The notes under the pieces are model-generated. The model searched no databases and was not told the DNA's origin. It saw only the letters and a list, made by a program, of their open reading frames with translations. The translations under genes and the position numbers were made by a program. A stretch of 64,000 bases of DNA from Pseudomonadota bacterium (GTDB lineage Bacteria > Desulfobacterota > Binatia > Binatales > Binataceae). The DNA lies in assembly GCA_021325355.1 (NCBI GenBank), contig JAJPHI010000014.1:65129-129128 (forward strand). The letters are read 5' to 3'. This document shows, one piece after another, positions 10,574-19,508 of this stretch; positions within the stretch are counted from its first letter, which is position 1, and every line of letters begins with the position of its first letter.

Positions 10574-11394
10574 CGTCCCGGGAGGGTGTCTTCGGAAATC
10601 AACGTACGCAGGTCGTCACGCTTGAAGATGCCGGCGACGGCGCGCGTAAACGCCACTGACAGGTCCTCGCCGGGATGGTCGTAGAGCGTGACCGCGTCGT
10701 CGAGCGCCCCGGCGCCGATCAGGGAGGGCGGATCGACGAAGCTGCCCTCCGATTGCCCCTGCCAGAACGCGACATCAAACGGCGGCTTGTAGATGGCCAC
10801 GTCGAGGTTGACCCGGGCCTGCGTGCGCCAGGCGCCGGGTCCGAAGCGCGTATCCGCGAGGTGATCGCGGGTAACCCAGAAATGGGTGATCCTTGCCGCT
10901 ACCACATAATCCGCCGTCGGCGCGGCCAGCGCCGCCTTCAATGCGAGCGGCGAGGTCGCCGCTTTCATCCCGGCTTCGCTCGCCGACCGCACGATCGCAT
11001 CCTGGGTGAGCGCATCGAGCGGCGGACCATACAGCCGCTCGACGACCCTGCCTTGCTGGTCGAGCGTGACGCCAATCAGCGAATGGCCGGGCGGGGGAGC
11101 GGCCTCGCCTTCGAGTGATTTGGCGTCGCGCGCGTCGACTACCGGGATTACGCTGACGCGCCGCTCCGGATAGGTGTTCTGGTAGCCCTTAACCTGGAAG
11201 GGGTAATAGACCACGTCCTCGATCGAGGTGGCGGGCAGCTTCGTCTCGTCGTGCGATTGGCCGGTGGCGCATCCGGCGAGGATGATCAGCGCGGCGAGCA
11301 GCGCTGCTATTGCCCGCCGCGGTCGCTCAGCCCTGCGCGGACTGCCGCTCGCGAAAAAGGAACAGCGTACCGCCGACTTCGATCCGATCCCCAC
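10570..11394 (-). CDS. Predicted outer-membrane or periplasmic lipoprotein, YajG-like
   Basis: The frame begins at ATG 11394, overlapping the upstream FHA gene by 68 bp. No better start lies between it and the signal sequence, so the signal has an unusually long basic n-region of about 30 residues. A lipobox LAGC follows the hydrophobic core. The mature part has a VVYYPFQVKG segment, then VSVIPVVDARD and LTQDAIVRSASEAGMKA, resembling small YajG-type lipoproteins with a two-part alpha/beta fold. It is the last gene of the signalling cluster and may be its envelope component, but this is inference. No catalytic motif is visible. Confidence 0.6.
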   Translation of the reverse strand: MGIGSKSAVRCSFFASGSPRRAERPRRAIAALLAALIILAGCATGQSHDETKLPATSIEDVVYYPFQVKGYQNTYPERRVSVIPVVDARDAKSLEGEAAPPPGHSLIGVTLDQQGRVVERLYGPPLDALTQDAIVRSASEAGMKAATSPLALKAALAAPTADYVVAARITHFWVTRDHLADTRFGPGAWRTQARVNLDVAIYKPPFDVAFWQGQSEGSFVDPPSLIGAGALDDAVTLYDHPGEDLSVAFTRAVAGIFKRDDLRTLISEDTLPGR

Positions 11395-12190
11395 TCTTCA
11401 ACACCTGACGACCGACGACCGGTCGCCGATTGACCAGGACCTGGGCGCCGCTGCTCGGGCTGACATAGAAATCGCGACCCTCATTGCGCACGATAGCATG
11501 ACGGGCCAGTACTGTTTGATCGCCAAAGAGACCGATGTCGCTCTCCTCGGCCCGACCGATAACCGTCACCTGCTTGGCGAGGGGATATTCCCGTCCTTCG
11601 CGGGCATTGCGGCTTTGACTGCGAATCACCATCAGCCATCCGCGCTTCAGCAGCTCACCGACAAGACCGATGAAGAAACCGATGAGCGCGCCCAGGATAA
11701 CGATGGCGATAGCTCGTCCATAGGCCTGCGGAAACACGGTGGTGACGACCTGGTAGCAGAAGCCGCCGGCGGCGCCGCCGAGCAGTCCGCCAATCGCCCC
11801 GTTGCGGCGGCGCGCGGTCGAGCGCGTGGCCCATCCCACCCCAAGGCCGACCAGCAACCCGAGCACCGACCATCCGAGTACGCGGCCGGTGAGTCCGGGC
11901 AGGATATCGAAGGTCAATTCGCCGACCAGCAGGCCGATAGTGCCGCCCAGCGCACCGATAATGATGCCGAACTGGGCGCCGCGCGCAGCCGCCTTCCACT
12001 GACTGACGCTAAGGGCTTCGATCGACGCCAGAAACGCCGCGATAAAGAGCCCGATGATCGCGCCCAGCAGGAGGTCGCGCAGATACACCGACTGGATACC
12101 CAGGAACGGCTCGGCCGCAGCCCAGGCGCCAAGTCCACCGAGGGCGCCTGCGGCGACGTAAAACACCAGCTTTTCTCGCGAAACGTTCAT
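11327..12190 (-). CDS. Membrane protein with C-terminal FHA domain
   Basis: The 287-residue protein has about six hydrophobic segments in residues 5-185, rich in Gly repeats (GALGGTIGLLVGEL, GGLLGGAAGGF), followed by a cytoplasmic FHA domain (VIGRAEESDIGLFGD, then LARHAIVRNEGRDFYV and a final DRIEVGGTLFLF). FHA domains bind phosphothreonine peptides, so the protein could bring a phosphorylated partner of the neighbouring Ser/Thr kinases to the membrane. The Arg of GR and the RHA segment are kept. It lies 129 bp downstream of the NTF2-like gene and overlaps the lipoprotein frame. The Gly-zipper membrane part resembles no family I can name. Confidence 0.82.
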   Translation of the reverse strand: MNVSREKLVFYVAAGALGGLGAWAAAEPFLGIQSVYLRDLLLGAIIGLFIAAFLASIEALSVSQWKAAARGAQFGIIIGALGGTIGLLVGELTFDILPGLTGRVLGWSVLGLLVGLGVGWATRSTARRRNGAIGGLLGGAAGGFCYQVVTTVFPQAYGRAIAIVILGALIGFFIGLVGELLKRGWLMVIRSQSRNAREGREYPLAKQVTVIGRAEESDIGLFGDQTVLARHAIVRNEGRDFYVSPSSGAQVLVNRRPVVGRQVLKSGDRIEVGGTLFLFRERQSAQG

Positions 12191-12319
12191 GATTCGATTG
12201 GTTGATCTATCATAGGCCGCCAGCTCAGGGCGTTCATCATTCCCCGGTCAAGCTCGCGGTTACGCGCGGGGTGCATGAAACGTCGAGGCGTCAGGGACAG
12301 CTCGCGCTCAACGGCTCCG

Positions 12320-12718
12320 TCACGTCAGAAACACTTCCCGCACCAGATTGGTGTCGTTATATTCGCGGCCCTCGGCGATAAGGTCGCCCGCGAAGCGCAG
12401 ATAGAAGGCATAGCGCTGATGGTAACGGCGGTCGCCTGCCGCGACCGTATCGGCCTCGCCTAGCGCCACGACGTGCGGGCCCTCGCAGATGATCGTTTGA
12501 AGCCGCAGCTTGAGACCGTTGGGAAACAGCCGCTTGAGCGCATCGCTTTCGCCCCGGGCGAAATTGTCGCGTCCCCGAATCGGCGGGAATTCCTTCAGGC
12601 CCGAAACGATCTCGAAGGTAAAGTCTTCGGTGATCAGATCGGCGAAGACCTGTGGATCAGCGTCGTTGAAGTTTTCCAGAAACCGGCGTGCGCGCTGCTT
12701 TTGTTCGGTCGGCGTCAT
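12320..12718 (-). CDS. NTF2-like / SnoaL-type ketosteroid-isomerase-fold protein
   Basis: The 132-residue protein from ATG 12718 (AAGGAGAG upstream) has the cone-shaped NTF2-like pattern: N-terminal helix with a RRFLENFNDADPQVFADLI segment, then EDFTFEIVSG, IRGRDNFARG and C-terminal strands with VVALGEADTVAAG and YAFYLRF. Members range from isomerases and dehydratases to non-enzymatic ligand binders. No catalytic Asp/His pair can be assigned with certainty. It starts 28 bp after the stop of the large kinase gene, so it is probably co-transcribed with the signalling cluster. An alternative view is an unrelated enzyme caught in the operon. Confidence 0.78.
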   Translation of the reverse strand: MTPTEQKQRARRFLENFNDADPQVFADLITEDFTFEIVSGLKEFPPIRGRDNFARGESDALKRLFPNGLKLRLQTIICEGPHVVALGEADTVAAGDRRYHQRYAFYLRFAGDLIAEGREYNDTNLVREVFLT

Positions 12719-12746
12719 CCTCTCTCTCCTTGAGTCGCGAACAGGT

Positions 12747-15185
12747 TCAGTTGGCTTGAGCAGTCCAGGTGCCGCTCTCGCCGAGCGGCATCGCCTCGAA
12801 CGTGCCGCTGAGGGTATCGCCGTTCTGATGACCTTTGAAGGCGTACGTCTGGGCCCCGTAGAGTACCGTGAAATTGACGCTGTCGCCGCGGACAAAGCCC
12901 TCGATCGGCGTCGTCCCGTAGCCGGCGATCTCGACTACCATCTCACCGTGCAGGAAACCGTTCGGCTGAGGCCTCAGGCGCAGTTCGAGACCGGCGCTCG
13001 GATGGCCGCCGATACCTTCAATGGTGCCGGTCGCGAGGGTGGGCAAATCGGTCGGCAAGGCGGGTCCGCTCGCGCCACCAAAGCTGCTGCTGCTGTAGCC
13101 GCCGCCATAGCCTCCGCCGGCTGAACTGTAGCTGCTGGTGCCGCTGTAGGGCGCGCCGGTATCGGCGATGACGCGAAATTTCTTCTGCGTCAGATACTGC
13201 CCATTAAGGTAGAAATTGACAGTGTACAAGCCCGGCAGAAATGCGCCGCCGGCGGAGTTACCGACGCGTCCGCTGAACACCGCCTGCTGGTCGGTAGGCG
13301 CGATCGCGCGCACGTCATGAACCGCGCCGAGCGGCGTCCCGTCAGGAGCGATGTAGGAGGCATCGACGCGGTACTGATTGGGACTCAAACCAAAAAGGCG
13401 GTTCTGGAAAACGGTGCGCCAGGCGACGAAGAGCACCTTCGAGACGGCGAAATGATCGCTCGGTCCGGAGATTACCGTGCCGTCCTTGGTCGTGTTGAGG
13501 AATTCGATGCGTTCGAGATGGAGCGGGTCGCGCATGCGCTCCTGCAGGATCGCCAGCCGCCGATCCTCTTCGGACTTTTTCGCTGCCGCCGCGCTCGCTG
13601 CAGCCGCCGCGGCGTCGGCTTCGGCCCGGGCTTTCGCCGCCGCTTCCTTGGCGGCGAGATCCTCGCTGACCGAGAACTGCGCCTGGCCGAGCAGATTGTC
13701 GCCCGAATAGAGCGCCACCCGGTAGGGCCCCGGCGTGATCGCGTCGCTGTTGTCGATCAGGGCTACGCCGCCGAAATCGACCATGCTCTGCGAAGGTGCG
13801 ATGAAGCGGTCGTCGCTGCTCGATGCGATCTGCACCCCGGTCGGATTATAGAAGCGCGCCTCGACGTGACCGTTCTGACTGGCGAGGCCAGCGAGATCGT
13901 TTTTGAAGGTCGCGTCCCACTTTATATACTTGTTGGTCAGTAATTCGATATCCGTAAAACTGGCGCGCGGAGGGCCCAGCGGCTCGCCGGAGCGGCTCGA
14001 AAGCGCCACGGTCAACTGTTCGAAGTCGAGCGGATGCCTTTCCGCTTCGGCGACCAGCTCCTGGTGCTTCCAGGGTAGATTATCGATCCACGGTTTGATG
14101 CCGAGCTCGGTCTGGAGCTGCGGGTCCTGGTAGATATAGGTTGCGCCGAAGGCCGCGCCGCCGAGCACGACGACCAGCGTCAGCAGAGTCACGAGGCGCC
14201 GACGCCTGGACCTGCGGCGTCGCGGCGGCGGAAGGCTGACCGGCTCCGCCATCGGCAGGGTAGCCGTCGGCGGGAGACTCAGGCCGCCGGTCTTTTGCCT
14301 GGCGCCGATACCGACCGCCGCATCCAGGCCCGTCCCGTATAGCATCATGTCGCGGAAGTCGTTGATCGTCGCCGGCCGGCCGCTCATGTCGTAGGCCAGC
14401 GCCCGATCAATCGCGCCGGCCAGATTGCGCGAAACGTTGGGCCGCACCTCGCGCACGGGCGGGAAGCTGAAGGGCGGGAACTTTTCCGGATCGCGTCCGG
14501 TGAGCACGTAATGCAGGGTGGCGCCGAGTGAATAGATATCGCTGCGCGGGTCCGCGACGCCCTGGTACTGCTCGGGTGGCGCAAAACCCAGGGTGCCGAT
14601 CATCGTGCCCTTGCGCTGTGCCTTGAACAATCGGGCGATGCCGAAATCGACCAGCACGACGCGACCGCTCGCCGTCAGCATCACGTTCGACGGCTTCATA
14701 TCGCGGTAGATAACCGGCGGACTGAGCCCGTGCAGATAGGCCAGAACGTCGCAAAGTTGACGCGCGACGTCGATTACGAGGCCTTCGGGCAACGGAGCGC
14801 CACGCTCCGCCAGCTCCTCCTCGAGGTTGCGGCCCTCGACATACTCCATGACGAGGTAGTGGCGGTTCTGATCGTCGAAACGGTCGGTGATAGCCGGGAT
14901 GGCGGCGTGCTTGAGCTGAGCGAGGGTATCGGCCTCGCGCGCGAAGTATTCGTTGGCCTCGATCCGCTGTTGGGGATCGATGAAATGATCCACCATTTCC
15001 TTGATCGCGCACGGCCGATTCGAGAGCCGCTGATCGTGGGCGAGATAGACCATCCCCATCCCGCCGCCGCCCAGCAGGCGCTCGATGCGGTAGCGATTTT
15101 GCAGGATGACACCCGGGGCGAGCGGTCCGGGCAACGAGCCGGAGGTCCCAGGCCCGGTGTCGGAAGCTTTCGGCGGGTCAGCCAT
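12747..15185 (-). CDS. Transmembrane Ser/Thr protein kinase with duplicated extracytoplasmic beta domains
   Basis: The protein has 812 residues. The kinase domain (about 31-290) has a Gly-rich loop (LLGGGGMGMVY), Lys62 in CAIKEM, catalytic loop YRDMKPSN (160-167) and DFG (180-182), so it looks active; YRD for HRD is common in bacteria. After an Arg-rich stretch a single membrane helix spans about 331-351. Outside lie two related beta domains (about 387-507 and 555-673, sharing an FxNxLxGL pattern and a PGxYxVxxY ending), joined by an Ala/Lys helix (510-550). A Gly/Ser linker (680-707) and a third beta domain (715-812) follow. It starts 8 bp after the PP2C-fusion gene, whose product could reverse its phosphorylation. 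Confidence 0.92.
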   Translation of the reverse strand: MADPPKASDTGPGTSGSLPGPLAPGVILQNRYRIERLLGGGGMGMVYLAHDQRLSNRPCAIKEMVDHFIDPQQRIEANEYFAREADTLAQLKHAAIPAITDRFDDQNRHYLVMEYVEGRNLEEELAERGAPLPEGLVIDVARQLCDVLAYLHGLSPPVIYRDMKPSNVMLTASGRVVLVDFGIARLFKAQRKGTMIGTLGFAPPEQYQGVADPRSDIYSLGATLHYVLTGRDPEKFPPFSFPPVREVRPNVSRNLAGAIDRALAYDMSGRPATINDFRDMMLYGTGLDAAVGIGARQKTGGLSLPPTATLPMAEPVSLPPPRRRRSRRRRLVTLLTLVVVLGGAAFGATYIYQDPQLQTELGIKPWIDNLPWKHQELVAEAERHPLDFEQLTVALSSRSGEPLGPPRASFTDIELLTNKYIKWDATFKNDLAGLASQNGHVEARFYNPTGVQIASSSDDRFIAPSQSMVDFGGVALIDNSDAITPGPYRVALYSGDNLLGQAQFSVSEDLAAKEAAAKARAEADAAAAAASAAAAKKSEEDRRLAILQERMRDPLHLERIEFLNTTKDGTVISGPSDHFAVSKVLFVAWRTVFQNRLFGLSPNQYRVDASYIAPDGTPLGAVHDVRAIAPTDQQAVFSGRVGNSAGGAFLPGLYTVNFYLNGQYLTQKKFRVIADTGAPYSGTSSYSSAGGGYGGGYSSSSFGGASGPALPTDLPTLATGTIEGIGGHPSAGLELRLRPQPNGFLHGEMVVEIAGYGTTPIEGFVRGDSVNFTVLYGAQTYAFKGHQNGDTLSGTFEAMPLGESGTWTAQAN

Positions 15186-15193
15186 GGGCCTTG

Positions 15194-17182
15194 CTAATCT
15201 GCAAAAATAACCACGACTGAAATATTATCAGTTCCGCCCCCGGCGTTCGCTGCGGTAATCAACTCACGCGCCGCAGCGTGCGGCTCGCGATTGCGCTCGA
15301 GGATCGCCGCGATACGCTCGTCCTCAACGTGCGCCGTCAGACCGTCGCTGCACAGCAGGATACGATCGCCGCGCTTCAAACGGAACTGCGGCAGGGCTTC
15401 CGCTCCCGCGGGTCCGCTGGTGCGCGCGCCCAAGGAGCGCGTGATGACGTTTTTGTGCTCGTGATGACGTGCTTCTTCCGGGGTGATCTGTCCGATTTCA
15501 ATCAGGCGCTGAACCAGCGAATGGTCCTTGCTCAACTGCCGCAGCTCACCGTCGCGCCACTGGTAGGCGCGGCTATCGCCGACCCAGGCGATCGCGGCCT
15601 CGGGTGGCGCCAGCAATGCGGCAACCGCCGTCGATCCCAATCCGCGGGCTTCCGGATGGGCGGCGGCGTATTCGAGGACCTTGCGGTTGGCCTCTTCCAG
15701 AGCTTCCCTCAGAAGGTCCGGCAGTTGGGCGTCGGGTCCAGCGGCCAAGTGATGGTCAACGTAGGCGCGGATCGCATCGACGGCGATAGCGCTCGCCACT
15801 TCGCCAGCCTCGGCGCCGCCCATCCCGTCCGCCACGACGTAGAGCAGGCTGGTCTCCGGACGGACGAGCGATTGCTGGCGCAATTCCAGGGCCAGCACTG
15901 AGTCCTCATTCAGTGCCCGCACCATTCCGACATCGGTCAGCGCGGCGGCGCGGATCGCGACGGTTCCTGCGAGCTTCACCAGCTCGGCCTTGAGTTCATC
16001 CACGTTACTGAAGCGCGCCTCCGGTTCGAAGCGAATGGCGCGCCGGATTAGCTGTTCCAGCGCAGGGGTCAGGACATGGGGCGGATAGAAGCGCACGGGG
16101 CCAGCCTCTTCGCGCCAGCTTTCCGCCTCGAGCCGCTCGCCGGTGAGGCAGGTGTAAAGCAGGGCGCCGATCGCAAAAATATCGGCGCTTTTGGTCACAC
16201 GCCTGGCGCGATAGACTTCCGGCGCGGTATAGCCGTCATTGAAGATGGGCAACTCCTGCAGCTCGTTGTCATTGCTGACATAGTCCAGCCCGGTCAATTG
16301 CAGGCGACCGTTATCGTCGAACGCGACGGATTCAGGACATAGGTCGTTGACGCGCAGGGCATGGCGATGGAAATAGGCGACGACCTGACAGAGCTGGATC
16401 CCCAGCGCGAGAGCCTCGGCCTCGGCCAGCGGACGAGCAGTCAGCCGCTGCGCGAGCGTTTCCAGATGCGAGCTGGGATAGACGAGATAGACCCGACCCC
16501 CGGTAGCGAAGCCCTTTTCGGCCCGGCGGATAGCGGGATGGTTCAGCGTGAGTGATAACGCCATCACGCGCCCGAAGACGTCGCCCAGGTCCTCCGCCGG
16601 CATCGGCTCGGGCGCGCGCTCCACGGACTCGACCGCCTCGGCAGCGCGATTCTCGGTTGCGCCGGGACTTTCGAGGGCGTGCGCGGGAGCTTCGTCGGCG
16701 TCGGCCGCAGCCTCGACCGACAGCACGACTGCGCCTTCGTCCGATGGAGCGGCGGCGGTAGCCGGTGCGTCGCCATCGCCTCGCGGCGTCGCGGTCTCAG
16801 CCGCGCCGTTGGCTGTCACAGCCTGCTCACGCAGATGCAATTCGGCCGTCTTCGCCGTCGAACTGGACGGATCCGCAAGGGTGGGCGCTTCTTCGGGCTT
16901 TGCGCCAGCCGCTTCATCGAGCGCTGCGGGCGAGGAGGCGAGGCGCTCGCGCAGCTCGCGGAATTCCCCGATAACGCCGATGACTTCGGCGCGATAGCGA
17001 TTCTCCTCGGAGGTGCGGCCCAGCAGTTCGACGATCCGATACGCGCCGGCAAGCTCGGTTCCGGGCGGCAACGGTTCGACCGTGGCCACCGGCCGTGCGC
17101 CCGCCGTCAGCCCCTGACCACAGCGGTCACAGAACCTGGCGTCGTCCGGCGCCTCCTGCCCGCATTCGGGACATCGAATCAT
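15194..17182 (-). CDS. Zinc ribbon / pseudokinase / PP2C phosphatase fusion
   Basis: The protein has 662 residues. Residues 1-25 form a four-Cys zinc ribbon (CPECG...CDRCG). Residues 46-405 follow a Ser/Thr kinase plan with an acidic, Ala-rich insertion of about 120 residues in the N-lobe. The Gly-rich loop is lost, the catalytic loop reads RVNDLCPES (Lys and Asn missing), and DFG is replaced by GLD, so it should be catalytically dead. Residues 410-661 are a complete PP2C domain: RALNEDS, VADGMGG, WVGDSRAY, LLCSDGLT and GGTDNIS keep all metal-binding Asp residues. The PP2C should remove phosphate from Thr/Ser made by the two flanking kinases. The pseudokinase may sense or dock. Gap to the preceding gene is 2 bp. 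Confidence 0.93.
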   Translation of the reverse strand: MIRCPECGQEAPDDARFCDRCGQGLTAGARPVATVEPLPPGTELAGAYRIVELLGRTSEENRYRAEVIGVIGEFRELRERLASSPAALDEAAGAKPEEAPTLADPSSSTAKTAELHLREQAVTANGAAETATPRGDGDAPATAAAPSDEGAVVLSVEAAADADEAPAHALESPGATENRAAEAVESVERAPEPMPAEDLGDVFGRVMALSLTLNHPAIRRAEKGFATGGRVYLVYPSSHLETLAQRLTARPLAEAEALALGIQLCQVVAYFHRHALRVNDLCPESVAFDDNGRLQLTGLDYVSNDNELQELPIFNDGYTAPEVYRARRVTKSADIFAIGALLYTCLTGERLEAESWREEAGPVRFYPPHVLTPALEQLIRRAIRFEPEARFSNVDELKAELVKLAGTVAIRAAALTDVGMVRALNEDSVLALELRQQSLVRPETSLLYVVADGMGGAEAGEVASAIAVDAIRAYVDHHLAAGPDAQLPDLLREALEEANRKVLEYAAAHPEARGLGSTAVAALLAPPEAAIAWVGDSRAYQWRDGELRQLSKDHSLVQRLIEIGQITPEEARHHEHKNVITRSLGARTSGPAGAEALPQFRLKRGDRILLCSDGLTAHVEDERIAAILERNREPHAAARELITAANAGGGTDNISVVVIFAD

Positions 17183-17184
17183 AT

Positions 17185-18717
17185 TCAGGCCTTCCGAAAC
17201 TCGAGCTTGGCGCCGCCCAGCACCAGTTCGTCCCGATCACGAAGCTTGAACAACTGGTCGCGCGCGAGCCGCCCGCGACCGGCGATGAAGGTGCCGTTCA
17301 AACTACCGAGGTCGCGCACAAAATAGTCGGTCCCGTGGCGGATTATTTCGGCATGGCGCGTCGAAATGCGATCGCTGCCGCGCGGTAGACGCGACAGGTC
17401 GATGTCGATCTCGCCGATCCGGCCGTCAAGTGCCCGCCCCAGAATCATGCGATTACCGGTCAGGTCGAAGCGGAGCCCGGTGCCATGCGCGACGAGCCAC
17501 GCGCCCGCCGCGGACACGGGCGAAGGACTGGCCGGGCGGGCGACGCTGCCGTTGGCCGCACCGTTAGGCGGCGCAGTCGGCTTTGGTTCGCGATTGAGCA
17601 GCGACAGTTGCCGGGGTGGCGCGCTCTTCGCGCTCCCTGCCGTAACGATGCGTCCGGAGCGGGCGACGGCTTTGTGTGTCGTACCGAGGTCGCGGGTTTT
17701 CGCGGTCGCGGAGACGCGCGGCGATGGCGGCGCAGCCGGTGATGGCGCAGGCGGTGGCGGCAGCCGGCGCGGGGTTTTGGCCGTCGCCTCATTGCGTCCG
17801 TTGGCGGGCGCGGGCGCCGCTGAGATACGCGCTGCAACCGCCGGCTGGGTGAGGAAAACGGTCGGCTGCATGCTCGGCGTGCGAAGCGTCTGTCCCGCTT
17901 CGGGGCCGTCAGCCGGCGGCAGCATATCGAGCATCTCCCGAGCCGAGCGCGGGCGCTTATCTATCTCCTTGTCAAGCGCCCGTGCGATGACGTTGGCGGT
18001 CGCGGGCGAAACCTCGGGAGCGAGATCGCGCACGGGCGGGAAGCTGAAGGGCGGTTCGAGTTGCGGGTCGCGCCCGGTCAGCAGATGATGCATCGTCGCC
18101 GCCAGCCCGTAGAGATCAGAGCGCGGCTCCATCTGGCCGAGGTACTGCTCGGGTGGCGCATAGCCGACCGAACCAATCTGCGTGCCGCGACCGCCCGGCG
18201 GCAGAAAACGGGCGATACCAAAATCGATCAGCATTGCGCGGCCGTGGTTGTCGATCATGATGTTGGCGGGTTTGAGGTCGCGATACACGAGCGGCGGCTT
18301 TTGCGCATGGAGGAACTGCAGAACTTCGAGAATCTGGCGCGACCATCGCAGCACCTGGCTTTCGGCGAGTCGCGCCCGCGGCCCCATCTGGTCGAGCCGC
18401 TGCTGCAGGTCGCCGCCGGCGACATACTCCATCACCAGGTAATGACGGCCGCGCTCGGCAAAAAAATCGATTATTTGCGGGATACTCGGATGGGAGAGAC
18501 CAGCGAGTACGCTGGCTTCCCGCTTGAAATCAGCGATCGCCTTCTGTTCCTGCAGGCCGTCGCCGAGCACCATCTCTTTGACGGCTACCGGGCGGTTGGC
18601 CAGACGCGTATCGTTGGCCAGATAAACCCGTCCCATCCCGCCCTGGCCAAGAATCTTGTGGATGCGGTAGCGCCGATCAAGCAGATGCGCGAGTGGAAGC
18701 GGCTCACCCGGGTTCAT
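17185..18717 (-). CDS. Soluble Ser/Thr protein kinase with C-terminal FHA domain
   Basis: The protein has 510 residues from ATG 18717 (an in-frame TTG at 18726 is possible). The kinase domain (about 16-275) has GQGGMGRVY, Lys47, YRDLKPAN and DFG, so it should be active. A Pro/Ala-rich linker of about 120 residues, with several Thr-Pro and Thr-Gln sites, leads to an FHA domain (about 401-510) with LGRALDGR, RISTRHAEI and GSLNGTF. Self-phosphorylation of the linker followed by FHA binding is a plausible switch. No membrane helix is present. It shares a 29-base identical stretch with the other kinase gene, which marks them as paralogues. Confidence 0.93.
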   Translation of the reverse strand: MNPGEPLPLAHLLDRRYRIHKILGQGGMGRVYLANDTRLANRPVAVKEMVLGDGLQEQKAIADFKREASVLAGLSHPSIPQIIDFFAERGRHYLVMEYVAGGDLQQRLDQMGPRARLAESQVLRWSRQILEVLQFLHAQKPPLVYRDLKPANIMIDNHGRAMLIDFGIARFLPPGGRGTQIGSVGYAPPEQYLGQMEPRSDLYGLAATMHHLLTGRDPQLEPPFSFPPVRDLAPEVSPATANVIARALDKEIDKRPRSAREMLDMLPPADGPEAGQTLRTPSMQPTVFLTQPAVAARISAAPAPANGRNEATAKTPRRLPPPPAPSPAAPPSPRVSATAKTRDLGTTHKAVARSGRIVTAGSAKSAPPRQLSLLNREPKPTAPPNGAANGSVARPASPSPVSAAGAWLVAHGTGLRFDLTGNRMILGRALDGRIGEIDIDLSRLPRGSDRISTRHAEIIRHGTDYFVRDLGSLNGTFIAGRGRLARDQLFKLRDRDELVLGGAKLEFRKA

Positions 18718-18783
18718 TACTACCAATACTTGAGGATCTCTCCGGCGGGCAGGCGGCGTGCGGAGCCTGCCGCCGGCGAGGCA

Positions 18784-19446
18784 CTAGGAAATCGGGCTGA
18801 CCGTGAGCTTCAAGAAGGTCTTGCCGATGATTATTTCGTCGCCGTCCTTCAGATCCACCGGGCTGCCCGGTTGCAGCCGCGGCTGCCGGTTGACATAGGT
18901 GCCGTTGAGACTGCCGATATCCTCGAGGGTTATTTTGCCGCCTTCGATCCTGATGAGCGCGTGCTTGCGCGAGATTTTGGCCTCGGGATCGTCGGCGTCG
19001 AGGTCAACCTCGGGAAAGGCGCCGGTCTCCGGGTCCCATCGGCCGATCAGGTTGTTGCCGGCTTCCAGTTCAAATTCGTGGCCGCGACGCTCCGAGCCGC
19101 GAATGATCGAGAGCTTGGCCTTGAAGGGCACAGCGCTCGGTGCTGGCGCGGGTGTTGGTTGCACCGCCGGCTTGATCTCGCCGGTTGGCGCGCGTGAGGG
19201 TTCAGGCGCCGGCGCCGCTTCGGATTCGGCCGCTGCGGCGGCGACGCTGGATGAGGCGCTCGGCGGCGTCACTTCCTGAGCGACCGCAGGTTCGCCGGCT
19301 GGGGGCGACGCTTCGGCCGCGGGCGCCGCGGGCTCGGCGGCGTGAGTCTCGCCGGCGGCGGGAGTGGTCTGCAACTTGGCTCCGCAGCCGTCGCAATAGT
19401 CCAGCCCATCCATGTTATCGTAGCCGCATTCGCTGCATTTGATCAT
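18784..19446 (-). CDS. Zinc-ribbon FHA adaptor protein
   Basis: The protein has 220 residues. Residues 1-25 form a four-Cys zinc ribbon (CSECG...CDGCG) closely like that of the PP2C fusion two genes downstream. An Ala/Pro/Glu-rich linker runs from 26 to about 108. The FHA domain (about 112-215) has NLIGRWDPETG, KISRKHALI and GSLNGTYVNR, so the phosphothreonine-binding Arg, Ser-Arg-Lys-His and Asn residues are kept. It has no catalytic domain and probably works as an adaptor that links a phosphorylated protein to other zinc-ribbon or FHA members of the cluster. Neighbours: VWA gene upstream (62 bp), kinase-FHA gene downstream (66 bp). Confidence 0.9.
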   Translation of the reverse strand: MIKCSECGYDNMDGLDYCDGCGAKLQTTPAAGETHAAEPAAPAAEASPPAGEPAVAQEVTPPSASSSVAAAAAESEAAPAPEPSRAPTGEIKPAVQPTPAPAPSAVPFKAKLSIIRGSERRGHEFELEAGNNLIGRWDPETGAFPEVDLDADDPEAKISRKHALIRIEGGKITLEDIGSLNGTYVNRQPRLQPGSPVDLKDGDEIIIGKTFLKLTVSPIS

Positions 19447-19508
19447 GTCGGTCTAAAGTACCTCAAAGGGTAGGCATTTTGACGCGCTGAGAGTCATAAA
19501 GTTTCAGC

